Shown piece after piece: positions 18,979 through 28,464 of a DNA stretch of 64,000 nucleotides (position 1 is the stretch's first letter; the number at the start of each line of letters is the position of its first letter). A program made the translations under genes and the position numbers. Source of the DNA: Candidatus Caldilinea saccharophila (GTDB taxonomy: Bacteria; Chloroflexota; Anaerolineae; Caldilineales; Caldilineaceae); contig JADJVW010000011.1 of the NCBI GenBank assembly GCA_016710365.1, forward strand, positions 62,001 to 126,000. Reading direction: 5' to 3'. The notes under the pieces were generated by a model. The model did no database searches, was not told where the DNA came from, and was given only the letters and a program-made list of their open reading frames with translations.

Positions 18979-19773
18979 ATGCCGCTCACACTGCCGGAAG
19001 GGTGGAGCTATTTCGCGGATTGGCGCGATCTGCTGCTGGCGCTGGGTGGTCTGCTGGCGGTGGCGCTGACGATCATCTGGTGGGGGCAGCAGACGCGACG
19101 CTGGTATCGCATCGCGGCGCTCAGCTTCCTGATCGCGTTTATCCTCGCGTTTGCCAGCATCTATCTTTTCTGGGTGCCGCCCTATTACGCCGGCTGTGCG
19201 AGTGGCTGCATGGGCTGGCGCGGCTTTCCCTTGCCTGTGGCGCGCATCACCTTCGACGGGCAGACGCAGATTGGCCTGCTCGACGTGCTGCTTAACGTGC
19301 TGCTGCTGTGGCTGTTCGTGCTGGTGGCGAGCCTGGTCGGGCGGATTGCCGCGGTGATCTTTGGGCTGGAGAATCGGTCGCGGCGCGTCCGCGTCATCGC
19401 GGTGCTGGTGTTTGTGCTGGCGCCGTGGGCCTTGCTGCCGCGCTATCTGAACCCGCCCCAGCCGGTGACGACCGCCGAAGACCTGCGCCTGGTCACCAAC
19501 GCACGCCGCGCCGCGGAAACGACCTACGGCATCACCGGGCTGTGGGTGCATCGACTGGCGCTCGAAGACCTGCGCCAACTCAGCCCCAACCCGCTTGGCG
19601 AAACCACGCCCGACCTCACCGCCATCCGTAGCCAGGTCTGTCTGCGCGGCTACACCTATTTCTACATCCCGTGGCGGCGCTACCGGGTCAGCCTGGAGCC
19701 GACCGGGGTTAACGCGCTGTCGATCACCGAGCTGCCGCTGAACGGCTCCTGCTGGGATGAAACGATCAACTGA
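18979..19773 (+). CDS. Polytopic membrane protein of unknown function
   Basis: 264 residues. There are four probable membrane segments: LLLALGGLLAVALTIIWW, IAALSFLIAFILAFASIYLF, VLLNVLLLWLFVLVASLVG and VIAVLVFVLAPWALL. The C-terminal ~90 residues are hydrophilic, with paired Cys. A short outward loop contains CASGCMGWRG, a possible disulfide. The start ATG 18979 directly abuts the stop of the preceding envelope gene. I recognise no family; the context suggests an envelope partner of the two Thr-Pro-linked proteins upstream. Confidence 0.7.
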   Translation: MPLTLPEGWSYFADWRDLLLALGGLLAVALTIIWWGQQTRRWYRIAALSFLIAFILAFASIYLFWVPPYYAGCASGCMGWRGFPLPVARITFDGQTQIGLLDVLLNVLLLWLFVLVASLVGRIAAVIFGLENRSRRVRVIAVLVFVLAPWALLPRYLNPPQPVTTAEDLRLVTNARRAAETTYGITGLWVHRLALEDLRQLSPNPLGETTPDLTAIRSQVCLRGYTYFYIPWRRYRVSLEPTGVNALSITELPLNGSCWDETIN

Positions 19774-19803
19774 CAACTCATACACGCTGCTGCGAAAATA
19801 GCT

Positions 19804-19897
19804 TTGACGCAGAGAGGCAGAGGCGCGCAAAGGAAAAACAAACGCTTGTTGCAAGCCTTTCTCTGCGCTTTCTTTGCGTCTCCGCGCCTCTCGTCAA
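19804..19897. repeat. Palindromic CGCAGAG-type intergenic repeat
   Basis: The ends TTGACG and CGTCAA are inverted, and the inner arms are purine-rich (AGAGAGGCAGAGGCGCGCAA) versus pyrimidine-rich (TTTGCGTCTCCGCGCCTCTC). The element can fold into one imperfect hairpin. Similar CGCAGAG/GAGGC repeats occur at 34185-34255 and 39121-39180. No coding content. Confidence 0.45.
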
Positions 19898-19920
19898 TGA
19901 AAGAGGCTTTTCAAACAGTT

Positions 19921-20043
19921 TTGGCTCAACCGGAATTGATGGGGTCGGGTCTTACGTGCCGGGGACGGGCTGATCGTTGTCTGCTCGACCGAAGCACCGC
20001 AAGCCCGTCCCCGGCACGTAACCACACGAGATCCGCTTGACCC
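19921..20043 (+). repeat. 123-bp hairpin repeat, copy 1
   Basis: This is nearly identical (about 94%) to the reverse complement of 38982-39104. A perfect 20-bp inverted repeat (19952-19971 with 20002-20021) encloses a 30-base loop that is also conserved between copies, as are the ~30-base flanks. It lies between two convergent genes. It is a mobile or structural non-coding element; no ORF fits. Confidence 0.7.
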
Positions 20044-20058
20044 ACAGTTTTTTTAGAC

Positions 20059-20101
20059 GCGCCCTGGATAGCGTCGTTGATTTTGACGCTGTCCAGGGCG
20101 C
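20059..20101 (-). terminator. Hairpin after the metallophosphoesterase gene
   Basis: A 17-bp stem with one G-T pair joins 20059-20075 with 20085-20101, around a 9-base loop. It starts 12 bases after the stop codon at 20113 on the minus strand. No U-tract follows on either strand, so it may be a weak terminator or 3'-end protector. Confidence 0.4.
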
Positions 20102-20112
20102 AGGTCTGGCCG

Positions 20113-20972
20113 TTATTGGCGAAGCAGTAATGGGATGTAAAGCACATGGTCGGCGTTTAGGCCGGGCATGTGCTGGTCGTCGTACGGATCTGTGCCGGCG
20201 AGGAATTCCGCGACGTTCGACGCGCTATCGCCGTCTTCGTCAGCCAGCGCATCGTTACGGGTTGGATTGAGTCCGATCTCGACTTCCCACAGGTCAGGCA
20301 TCTGATCGCCGTCCGTATCCGCGGAATGGTCATTCGTCCCGTTAAGGCGTTCGTCGGTGGCCGACAGACCATCGCCATCTGCATCGCTCGCATCTGGCTG
20401 CACTCTTGTCGTGACGGCTGGATTGTCTGCCGGCGATGCGGCTGCAACGACAGCCGTCGTAATCACCAGTTCAGGCGAGTTTATGCCTTCGCGGCTGTCA
20501 AAAGCGATGCCGGTATTACTGGTTCCGGTCATCGCCAGATTGAGACTGCCATTCCCGGTGACGAGCGCAGTCACGTCAACACTCGTCCAGGCGCCACTGG
20601 AGAATGACCCCGATGCGCCGGCAACAGCACCGACAGCAGGCGCATTGGCTGAGGTGACGCCCAACTCTGTCCAGGCATTGTCGCCAACCGGGCGCACCTG
20701 GTAGCCCGCGCTCGAGCCACTGTTCGCATAGACCCTCAACGTGGCTGAAACGATCGAGCCGGCCAGTCCCTGTACGTCGAAGCGCAAAAAGCTCTGCGTC
20801 ACGGGCGAAGCATCGACGCGCAGCGAGGCGGAGCTACCGTAGTTGCTGGCTGAATTTGCCGCGTTCACATAGGCGTCGCGCACAGGGCCAAAGGTCGAAG
20901 TTCCAGGGGTAGGTGCGGATGTCGATGTGGGAACAGGCGTCGGCATGGGCGTCGGCGTCGGCGTCGGCGCCG
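20113..20972 (-). CDS. C-terminal part of the secreted metallophosphoesterase: DNRLRE domain, calcium loops, YIPLL tail
   Basis: A Thr-Pro linker (APTPTPTPMPTPVPTSTSA) leads into the third DNRLRE-type beta-sandwich (PVRDAYVNAANSASNYGSS). Thrombospondin-3-like calcium loops follow (DADGDGLSATDE, DTDGDQMPDLWE, DEDGDSASNVAE), and the end is HVLYIPLLLRQ. There is no start with an RBS; the frame joins the fragment to its right near 20972, where GGCGGCGCC probably lost or gained one base. It forms the C-terminus of the 23771-start gene. DNRLRE domains are known carbohydrate-binding or surface modules; the loops need calcium. Confidence 0.75.
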
Positions 20973-21465
20973 CCGGAAAGAGTAAGATCCAGACGTGGTG
21001 GAAAGGAGCTTTCACGGCTTCTGAGTGAGATGCCGGTTGAGCTTGCGCCGGTGATCGCCAGATTCAGTACGCCGTTGCCGCTGACAAGCGATGTCACGTC
21101 GACGCCGGTCCAGGCGCCTGTGCTGAAAGAGCCAGACGTATTGACGACTGGGCCAAGTGTGGGGGCATTATTGTAGGTCAGGCCAGCCTCCAGCCAGGTA
21201 TTGTCGCTGACAGGACGCACTTCGTAGCCAGCGCTGGAATTGCTGCTTGAATAGACGTAAAGCGTTGCGTTGGAGATATAGCTGCTGACGCCGTTGATTT
21301 CGAAGCGCAAATACGAGCGGATGTCGGGCGAGGCGTCGGCGCGCAGGGTGGTGCTGGCGCCATAGTTGCTGCCAGGGTTCGCCGCACTGATGTAGGCATC
21401 GGCGACCGGGGCGAAGCTGGCCACACCGGAGGACGGGATCGCGATGCTGACAGGCGGCGACGGCT
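20973..21465 (-). CDS. Middle part of the secreted metallophosphoesterase: DNRLRE domain 2
   Basis: A second minus-strand frame gives a complete DNRLRE-type domain (PVADAYISAANPGSNYGAST ... SYLRFEINGV ... NTWLEAGLTYNN ... SGNGVLNLAITG), preceded by PPVSIAIPSSG. It links the FN3 domain of the upstream fragment (join near 21465) to the Thr-Pro linker downstream (join near 20972). It is part of one protein, not a separate gene. Confidence 0.7.
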
Positions 21466-23771
21466 CTGGAGATCGCCCCACTATTGTCCGTGGCGGCGAT
21501 TGTGTAATTGTACAAGGCGCCGCTCTGCACGGTTGTATCGGAGTAGCTGAGGGTGGCGCCACCGACTGTCGCCAGCAAAGCGCCATCACGGTAAACCTGA
21601 TAGCTGGCTATGCCACTTTCATCCTGCGATGCAGACCACGTCAAGTCCACTTGACCGGCATTTACAAGGGTGGCAGCTACATTGCCGGGCGCTGTCGGTG
21701 GGGTGGACGCAGAACTGCCCATTTCAATGACCAATTCCGGTGGGGTCAGACTTTCACGGCTGGCCAGGCTGATCGCGGTGTTGCTGCTGGTATCGATGCC
21801 CAGGTCGAGCATACCATTGGCGGTGACGAGCGCAGTCAGATCGACCTCTGTCCACACTCCACTGATGAACGGCCCAGAGCTGCCAACTGCTGCACCCAAT
21901 CCGGGTGCATTATTGTAATTGGTCGTCAACTCCGACCAGTTATTATTGTTGAGCAGGCGGACGCTGTAGCCAATACCGGAGCCATTGTTCGTATACACGC
22001 GCAACGCCACGCGGTTGATCTGGCCGATGATCCCTTGTACGTTGAAGCGCAGGTAACTCCGCGTGGTGGGCGAAGCATCCGCGCGCAAGCTGATGATCGC
22101 GCCATAGTTGCTGGCCGGACTGCCTGCGTTGACATAGGCGTCGCCGACAGGGTTGAGCACAAGCGTGCCCCTATTGGCGGTAGAGGCGCCAGCCTGATTC
22201 GACTGGGCCGAGCTGTTGCCGGCCGGATCAACCGCAGTGACCCAATAGGTGTAACTGGAATTGAACGTGACCGCACCGTCGGTAAAGCTGGTCATGTAGC
22301 CGTCAACGTCAGCGATAGGTTGGCCGTTGCGATAGACTCTGTACAGGGCGACGCCGGTGTCATCCTGCGCCGCTTGCCATTGCAAAACAATTTGACCAGA
22401 AGAGTCGGCCGATGCCAGCAGATTCTGTGGCGTTGTCGGCGCCTGGGCGTCGGGCGCCGCACCCCGACAGGGGATCACGCCGGCATCGATGATCGCGCCG
22501 CTCGTGTGAACGTACTGGAACGCGGCGCCTTTGGGGTTCATTTCGAAGCGTAACGCGCCAAATCCGGTGGCAGGATTGTCGTAGCCGATTGCCAGGCGCG
22601 CATCCGTGCGTACAAAGTTCTGGATGCCGTGACCGCCGCCGCCGGCGACAAAATGAACGATGCCTTGACTGGAAACATTGCCGTTCTGGTCAAGTGGCAG
22701 CCAACGCTGATAACTGTGCTCGTGACCGGCGAGGACGATATCCACCCCGTACTGATAGAGGAGAGCCCAGATTGCATTGAGGGAAGTGGTGTCACCCTGT
22801 GGGCCTGTACTGAAGACTGGATGGTGAAAATAAACCACCGTGCAGGGTGACTGGCTGGAAGCGAGATCCTGTTGAAGCCAATTATATTGTGGGGCGCCAG
22901 GGGCGACTTGCCCAAATTGGGAAGTCGAATTCAGACTGACAAAATGCCATCCGGCGGCATCGTAGCTGTAGTAGTCGGGCACATTGTCCCAGTAATTGAA
23001 ATAACCCGGCGCGGTTCCATTGTCGTATTCATGATTGCCCACGGTCGGATTGGTGAAACTGCGGAAACGCCCGTAGCGCACGCCTTGTAAACCATACCAA
23101 TTATAGAACTCGGCAATTGACCCTTGCTCATAGAGATCCCCAAGAAAGAGGAAGATGTCGGGGTTCACTGACGAGATGGTGTTGACTACGTCATCCGTGT
23201 CCTGTTGTCCGTCGCCGCCGTCACCGGTAGCAGCAACAATTAGCGGCCTGCCGAGGTTTGAGAAACCGCTTGTGACCTGGAAGGCATTGTTGTTGACCGG
23301 CGGCGCGCTGACGCCGTTGGCGAAGGTCAGGCTGGCGGCGGCGCGACTGGTGGTGAAGTTATCGCGCAGCAACGCCTCGACGGCGAGGGTGTGCGCCCCA
23401 TCCACCCACTGGCCGGTCGGCAAATCAAACGCATAGGGCAGGCCAAATGCTGTCAGCGCATATTGATTGTCCACATAAAAAATGAGCCGGCGCACCCCCG
23501 GGTTGGCGCCTGTAACAGAAACGGTCGCCTGAGCCGGCGTCATGCCGGAGATAACGCTGCCCGCGCTGGGCGTCGTAAGGCAAACCGTTACGGTGTAGGA
23601 CGGCCGCGCGTCAGACGCGCAGTTGCCCGCTTGAAATGCTGTGGCATCCGCGTAGGATGTTGCTGCTCGCGCGACAGCAAGGATAGAAGCCATTCCCAAA
23701 ACATAAAGTATACGCATCCAATTTGGATGATGCGCTCGCTTTCTGACAAGTCCAAATTGCGTGGGAGTCAT
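21466..23771 (-). CDS. Secreted metallophosphoesterase with FN3 and DNRLRE domains (5' part of a frameshifted gene)
   Basis: A signal peptide (residues ~19-40, ILYVLGMASILAVARAATSYA) and an Ig-like domain precede a calcineurin-like phosphoesterase. Its metal-site motifs are all visible: GDGGDG, FLGDLYEQG, TVGNHEYD, VYFHHPVF and LAGHEHSYQRW. It is closest in pattern to purple-acid-phosphatase/alkaline-phosphatase-D-like extracellular enzymes. After it come an FN3 domain, the first DNRLRE domain and a second FN3. Start ATG 23771 has AGGAGC 6 bases upstream. The frame breaks near 21465, and coding continues through two further fragments; the full protein would be about 1218 residues. It is the last gene of the operon that begins at 32544, 74 bases after the calcium-loop gene. 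It probably removes phosphate from an extracellular polymer. Confidence 0.85.
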
Positions 23772-23845
23772 GTGCTTGCTCCTGGATAACTCACTAACCA
23801 GCGACCGATAGTTCACCTTGTTGCGTTTCGGCCCGATGTGGAGCG

Positions 23846-24430
23846 TCAATGATCTGCGGTGACATGGCCTGGATCGGAGACAGCCGGACTACTTCCGATT
23901 TTCTGCTCATCACTATTCTCAAGCCCATCGCCATCGAAGTCACCATTGCCGCCATTGATGCCAGATGGATCGCCAGGGTCAAGGCCACCTTCAACCTCCC
24001 ATAGGTCGGAGAGACCATCCTGGTCTGTATCAGGATTGCGCGGGTCGGTGAAGTTGTAATACTCGTCGATGTTGGGAAGCCCGTCGCCATCCGGATCGCC
24101 CATCGCGCCGTCGATGCCAACACCGAGTTGTGGATTCAACCGATGCTGAGCTTCCCAGTCGTCAGGCAGACCATCGCCGTCGTTGTCGATCACGTCGGCG
24201 CTAATGCCGGCTTGTCTTGCCGCGATCGCGTCGTGATTGGCGCCACGGTTGACAGGGGCGTCCGGTTGATTCGAAAGACGGATGGATAGCTTGTCGCTCT
24301 CGAATGACGCCACCGCGAGAGCCTGAGAGGGACGATTCAAATCCAGACCTGACAAAACAATGGCCAGCAACAGACCGCTGCTCGCCATGACGATAAGCGC
24401 CGCATAGAGATTGAAGTTCCACTTTCTCAT
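23846..24430 (-). CDS. Exported protein with thrombospondin type 3-like calcium loops
   Basis: 194 residues. An N-terminal hydrophobic segment (AALIVMASSGLLLAIVLSG) serves as signal or anchor. The rest carries four calcium-type loops: DNDGDGLPDDWE, DPDGDGLPNIDE, DTDQDGLSDLWE and DFDGDGLENSDE. These match the TSP3 pattern of bacterial surface proteins that need calcium. The start ATG overlaps the stop of the GH99-like gene by 4 bases (ATGA), showing translational coupling. The same loops are present at the C-terminus of the downstream phosphoesterase. It may act as a calcium-dependent stalk or cohesion partner. Confidence 0.78.
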   Translation of the reverse strand: MRKWNFNLYAALIVMASSGLLLAIVLSGLDLNRPSQALAVASFESDKLSIRLSNQPDAPVNRGANHDAIAARQAGISADVIDNDGDGLPDDWEAQHRLNPQLGVGIDGAMGDPDGDGLPNIDEYYNFTDPRNPDTDQDGLSDLWEVEGGLDPGDPSGINGGNGDFDGDGLENSDEQKIGSSPAVSDPGHVTADH

Positions 24431-25623
24431 AATTCACTTATCCTTTGGCTACTGGTTGCTGTGTTGCTGTTACTACGCCGCGCAACGGTCACAACGCTGC
24501 CTAAAACCAAAACGAGCAAGCCTCCCAAAATCAAGAGTGTATTGTAGTCACCCATGTCCGTGACGGCGGGCGCGCTCGAGTCAAAATCGCCCATCGGCAA
24601 CGCAGTGCGATTGCGTGCTTCTGCCAGCACGTCCAATGCCGTACTGCCGTATTCTCTGCTGGGCTCGACATGACTGTTTTCGCTAAACTCATTCCAACTG
24701 ATCAGGCCCACCGCGTCTGGAGATGCGCCAAACGCAGCAGCCAATTCCTGACGCAGGGTGTCGCCATGACGCCGCTCTACAACACTCGTGCCGCCGACCA
24801 GGCGGGCGTCGAAGCCCGGCGCCGCCGGCGCAACCCACAGGCCACCGTGGGCGTGCACACTTTCGGCCAGAGCTTTCAACTTGCTGAGATAGTTTGTGTT
24901 GGTTTGTGGATCGACGGAAGACCAATAGTAGGCGTTGCCGTCCACAAGCTCCGCAATGCGTGCATAGCCGGCTACATTGCGTTCGGACGCAAGGATCTGC
25001 AGCCTGTCCCGGAATTTGCTGGTGACGAGGGCGATCTCTTCGGGCGTATATTCCCAGGTGCCGGACCAGATCACCACCGGCCGGTTGGTAAGCCCAAACG
25101 CCGCGCGGTCGGCATAGTCCCTCACGAAGATGCCCAGATCGGCTTCGATATGTTCGATCGGAAGCGCGTTCCGGTCGAAGTCCAGCCCCTGGTAAATAAT
25201 CCACAGCCAGAAGTGTTCCTGCTCGGCAATAGCAATGAGCTTTTCGAGACGGTTATCCAATCGGTACGTACTCTTCCAACTGACGATAAAGCCATCGATG
25301 CCAGCAGCTTTGGCCCACTTGATATGCTGGCGCATGACCTCGGGGTCATCGCTGCTATAACGTCCTAACAACGGAAAGTCATTCTTGGCGCGCGACCAGG
25401 ATTGCGTGTCGTACCAAATGTAGTAATAGGCCATCAGCGGCGCACTCTGTGCAAGCTGTGCATCGCCCTGGGTCTGAGCCGTCGCAGAGTGAAACCCACC
25501 ACTCAGGCCGATGAGAGCCGCGGCAAGGAGGCAGCAGGCCACTATCCAACCACCTCGCCGAAGAGAGCTTCGCCACCCTGTTCTCCACGCGTGAATTGCC
25601 TGTTCCTGGGTCATTGCCTTCAT
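24427..25623 (-). CDS. Membrane-anchored GH99-like (endo-alpha-mannosidase-like) glycoside hydrolase
   Basis: 398 residues. Signal segment 26-50, catalytic-type domain ~62-330 and a C-terminal membrane helix (~366-385, LLILGGLLVLVLGSVVTVA). GH99/GH71-like hallmarks are visible: YYYIWYDTQSW at the start of the barrel, GIDGFIVSWKS, and LISWNEFSENSHVEPS with the typical WNE(F/W)-E...EPS signature. The GH99 family cleaves internal alpha-mannosides with net retention. Start ATG 25623 follows AAAGGCAAAGG. The gene ends overlapping the next start. It is fifth in the glycan operon; a homologous domain occurs fused to a phosphoesterase at 36216-38918. Confidence 0.8.
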   Translation of the reverse strand: MKAMTQEQAIHAWRTGWRSSLRRGGWIVACCLLAAALIGLSGGFHSATAQTQGDAQLAQSAPLMAYYYIWYDTQSWSRAKNDFPLLGRYSSDDPEVMRQHIKWAKAAGIDGFIVSWKSTYRLDNRLEKLIAIAEQEHFWLWIIYQGLDFDRNALPIEHIEADLGIFVRDYADRAAFGLTNRPVVIWSGTWEYTPEEIALVTSKFRDRLQILASERNVAGYARIAELVDGNAYYWSSVDPQTNTNYLSKLKALAESVHAHGGLWVAPAAPGFDARLVGGTSVVERRHGDTLRQELAAAFGASPDAVGLISWNEFSENSHVEPSREYGSTALDVLAEARNRTALPMGDFDSSAPAVTDMGDYNTLLILGGLLVLVLGSVVTVARRSNSNTATSSQRISEL

Positions 25624-25643
25624 CCTTTGCCTTTATTGACCAG

Positions 25644-27050
25644 CTAATACGAATCGTCCGTCAAGGCCGGCAACGCTGCATCCCGGTGCGCTGCGCCTGG
25701 CGCGCTTCTCTGTTTACGCGTGAGCGCCTGACGCCACCAGGAGAGTCGAATCAACTGTGGCCTTCCCCAGAACAACAGCCCAAAGGCCACGACCGCGCCC
25801 AATAGCAGAAACGTTCCGAGATCCCACAGGCTCAATACCTTGAGTTCGACATCCTGGTCGCGCGAGACCGCCACCGGGGTTAGCGGCGCCATGCCGTTGG
25901 CGCCGACGACCTGAACTTTGTACATCCCGCGGGCAAGGTCTTGCACTTCTACATTGTTCTCCTCATCAAAAGGGAAATACCGGACGCTGCCGTCGGGATA
26001 GTGCAGGTCAATGCCGGCGCCAATCGGAAATCCATACAGGGCGTCGCGGGTGTGCAGGCGTGCATCGAAGAGTAACAGTTGAATTGTCCAAGTGGCTGGC
26101 TTGTCCACAAGAAAGCGTTGTTGATTCTGGTTGACTACATTGGCGCCGTCGACGATGACGCTTTCCACAGCGAACTGCACATCCGTGGCTTCGAGCCCAT
26201 TCTTCAAGCGGGCGATCCGATTGGCGCTACGCCAGCGCGCCGCGCCATCCGGGTATGAATAACGCGTGCCATGGCTGCTTTTGATGGTTAACTGGGTGAT
26301 GCGCGCCGCATCCACTGGTTCACCATCCAGGTCGATAAACTTCTGGCCGACTGGAAAGCTGCGCGACAGCCCCAGGTAAAGTTCGACATCGCCCTTTATT
26401 TCCACCGGACGCGTCGGTGTGAAGAATTGATCGGCCCATCGGATGAACTCGATCGACATCGGCGCCGCGTCGCCCTGGGTGCGCGGCGCCACCGGCAACA
26501 TAGTGAGCGAATAGACGCCGGTTTGCGCAATTTCGCGCCGGGCAACACCGTCTGGCCCGGAAGAGAAGGGAACGCCATCCAGTAAAAACTCGATGCCAGG
26601 CAACGGTGGGATGGTATAGACGGCGAGGATCGCAGGGCGCACGGTGATCTGAGCCGTCGCGCTGGCCTGTTGATAAGCCTCGGTCCGGTCGGCGACGACG
26701 CGCAGCCCATGCTCACCCACGCTTAAGTCGCGCCCCAGATAGACTTCGGCCTTGCCGGCATCGTTGGTGCGCACCCGGCGCAGCAGAACATGATCGAGGT
26801 AAACAAACAGCAGCTTATTGGGTAGCCCTCGTCCCTCCGCATTGTGGAGGAACACGGGCGCCCGCACCGGTGCGCCAACAGGCGCCGAGGATGGAACCGA
26901 CAGCGTCAACGCCGATGGCAGCGGCCATGTTGGCCGTTCAGTCGGTGCAGGAGGTGGTTTCGCTGGCGCGGCAAGCGGTTGGATACAGCCGCTCAACAGG
27001 AGCATCGCGCCCAGGACAATGGCGGCTACGGGCTGAAAGCGCATCGTCAT
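25644..27050 (-). CDS. Lipoprotein with Ig-like domains and C-terminal membrane helix
   Basis: 468 residues. A lipobox LLLSGC (Cys22) predicts lipid attachment. A Pro-rich linker is followed by Big/Ig-like beta domains (~45-135, RVRTNDAGKAEVYLG) and further beta-rich domains (~140-400), including a PDGSVRYFPFDEENN segment. There is also a C-terminal transmembrane segment (LGTFLLLGAVVAFGLLFWG, ~418-436) followed by a basic tail. Having both a lipid anchor and a helix is unusual. The ATG overlaps the stop of the phosphoesterase by 4 bases. Function unknown; I infer a structural or assembly role in the surface-glycan operon. Confidence 0.72.
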   Translation of the reverse strand: MTMRFQPVAAIVLGAMLLLSGCIQPLAAPAKPPPAPTERPTWPLPSALTLSVPSSAPVGAPVRAPVFLHNAEGRGLPNKLLFVYLDHVLLRRVRTNDAGKAEVYLGRDLSVGEHGLRVVADRTEAYQQASATAQITVRPAILAVYTIPPLPGIEFLLDGVPFSSGPDGVARREIAQTGVYSLTMLPVAPRTQGDAAPMSIEFIRWADQFFTPTRPVEIKGDVELYLGLSRSFPVGQKFIDLDGEPVDAARITQLTIKSSHGTRYSYPDGAARWRSANRIARLKNGLEATDVQFAVESVIVDGANVVNQNQQRFLVDKPATWTIQLLLFDARLHTRDALYGFPIGAGIDLHYPDGSVRYFPFDEENNVEVQDLARGMYKVQVVGANGMAPLTPVAVSRDQDVELKVLSLWDLGTFLLLGAVVAFGLLFWGRPQLIRLSWWRQALTRKQRSAPGAAHRDAALPALTDDSY

Positions 27051-27900
27051 TCCACACTCCTTTTCCAGATATCTTCCTCATAACGAATCCGGCGACGACC
27101 GTTGCGCTGCCAGATCAGCGTCACAAAAATGAATGCGCTTGAAAGAATGATGCCCGCGCCGTAGATGAGGTAGATCACAGGCCGCCTGGGCGCGGGCTTG
27201 GTGACGGCTGCGTCGCGCTCGAACTGGACAAACGCCGGTTCGCGCGGCCCATGCGCAAAGTCGAAGGCATTGATGAATGTATCGGCCTGGGCGTCGCGCT
27301 CGGCTAACGAGTGCAGATTCCAGTTGTCACTGATGAATTTAATGATCGAAGTGTAATCGAGCGTCGTGCTATCGATATATCCGCGCCGGGCATAGGCGCT
27401 CACCAATAGGGCGGGCACGCGAAAGCCATAGCCATGGGCATCCACGCGCGGGGGGCGGACGTGGTCGTACCAGCCGCCCCAGTCGTCGTATGTCCACAAA
27501 AATGCCGATCGATCCCAATAATCGCTCTGCATCAACATTTGGATCAATGTCTTTACAAAACGCTGCCCGGACATGATACTGGACGGCGGGTGTTCGCTCG
27601 GACCAGAGGGCACTAGATAGGCGACCTGGGGCAGGGCGCCATTGATCATATCCTCGTGATACTCGTTCAGATCCACGATATGGCTGGCCAGCTCCGGATC
27701 ATCCAGAAAGCGATCCATGTTAAGGAGCGGAACCCAGATCACCTGCGAGGCGCGATTGCCAGGATAGAGATGGCTCGTCCGATAGTTCAATCCAGCATCG
27801 TAATTCTGGACATAAAAATTCCATGTGATGTCGGCTTCCTGCAAGCGGTCGAAGATGGTCGGGAGTGAATTGATCGGCGCGACGCCAGCCTCAGGCTCCG
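27047..27900 (-). CDS. 3' part of frameshifted phospholipase C-like phosphoesterase
   Basis: This frame carries the second half of the PF04185-type enzyme: PEAGVAPINSLPTIFDRL, DITWNFYVQNYD, FLWTYDDWGGWYDHVRPP (metal-site TYDD-x-GG-x-YDHV) and GFRVPALLVSAYARRGYID. These match the C-terminal half of bacterial phospholipase C/acid phosphatase AcpA-like enzymes. It ends in a membrane helix (VIYLIYGAGIILSSAFIFVTL) and a basic tail. It continues the 28464-start gene, with a one-base shift near 27900. The stop overlaps the next start (ATGA). Confidence 0.8.
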
Positions 27901-28464
27901 GCGCGCCGCGACCCAGTACATGTGGTTTGTAAAGCTGCCGCTGGCCGCGGAACTGAAGAAGCGATCAAAGAGCACATACTCATCGGCAACGTTCCAGTAG
28001 TAGGGCAGTTGGGTGCCGTCGTAGTAGCCCATCGCCAGCCTGCCATCCTGGTTGCGCTGGTTCAGCGCAAATACGAAGCCATCCATGCGCCCATCGTTGT
28101 ATTGGACTTGATGGGTGCTGTCGCTGTGATCGGGATCGGACAATTCGACGTCGTTGTCACCAATGCGGAACGGCTTTACGCACTCGGTGTTGGCCGAGCT
28201 GAAGGGATCGATCGGCATACAGACGCCCGGAGGGATGCCGTCCGCGCCAGGATAGGCGCCGAAGTAATTGTCGAAGGAATGATTCTCCTGCATCAACACG
28301 ATCAGGTGCTCGATCGGCGTTTGCGCGGGGCGTGCGAAATTCCTGGACGTTTGCGCCTGAACCGAAACGATCTGCCCCAGCGTAGTCGCCGTGATCATGA
28401 GCGCGATCGGGCCAACGCGCTGGATGACGCGCAGCAGGGAGGCAATAAACACATTTGTCACCAT
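27901..28464 (-). CDS. Secreted phospholipase C-like phosphoesterase (5' part of a frameshifted gene)
   Basis: A signal peptide (residues ~1-37) leads to the family signature IEHLIVLMQENHSFDNYFG, whose Glu/Asn help bind the active-site metal. Then come GIPPGVCMPID, DPDHSDSTH and SFTNHMYWVAA. The reconstructed protein (with 27047-27900) is ~472 residues, a normal length for the family plus a C-terminal membrane anchor. These enzymes hydrolyse phosphodiesters in phospholipids or phosphomonoesters. The start overlaps the end of the GT39 gene by 7 bases. Together with the GH99-like and metallophosphoesterase genes it suggests processing of phosphorylated surface polymers. Confidence 0.82.

Noticed and set aside
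18607..19854. 415-codon minus-strand open frame
   Set aside because: It is antisense to the envelope and membrane-protein genes and rich in Arg/Gln/Pro with no recognisable domain.
20041..20101. T-run plus hairpin as a classical terminator for the plus-strand envelope operon
   Set aside because: The T-run precedes the stem instead of following it on the plus strand, and no T-run follows on the minus strand.
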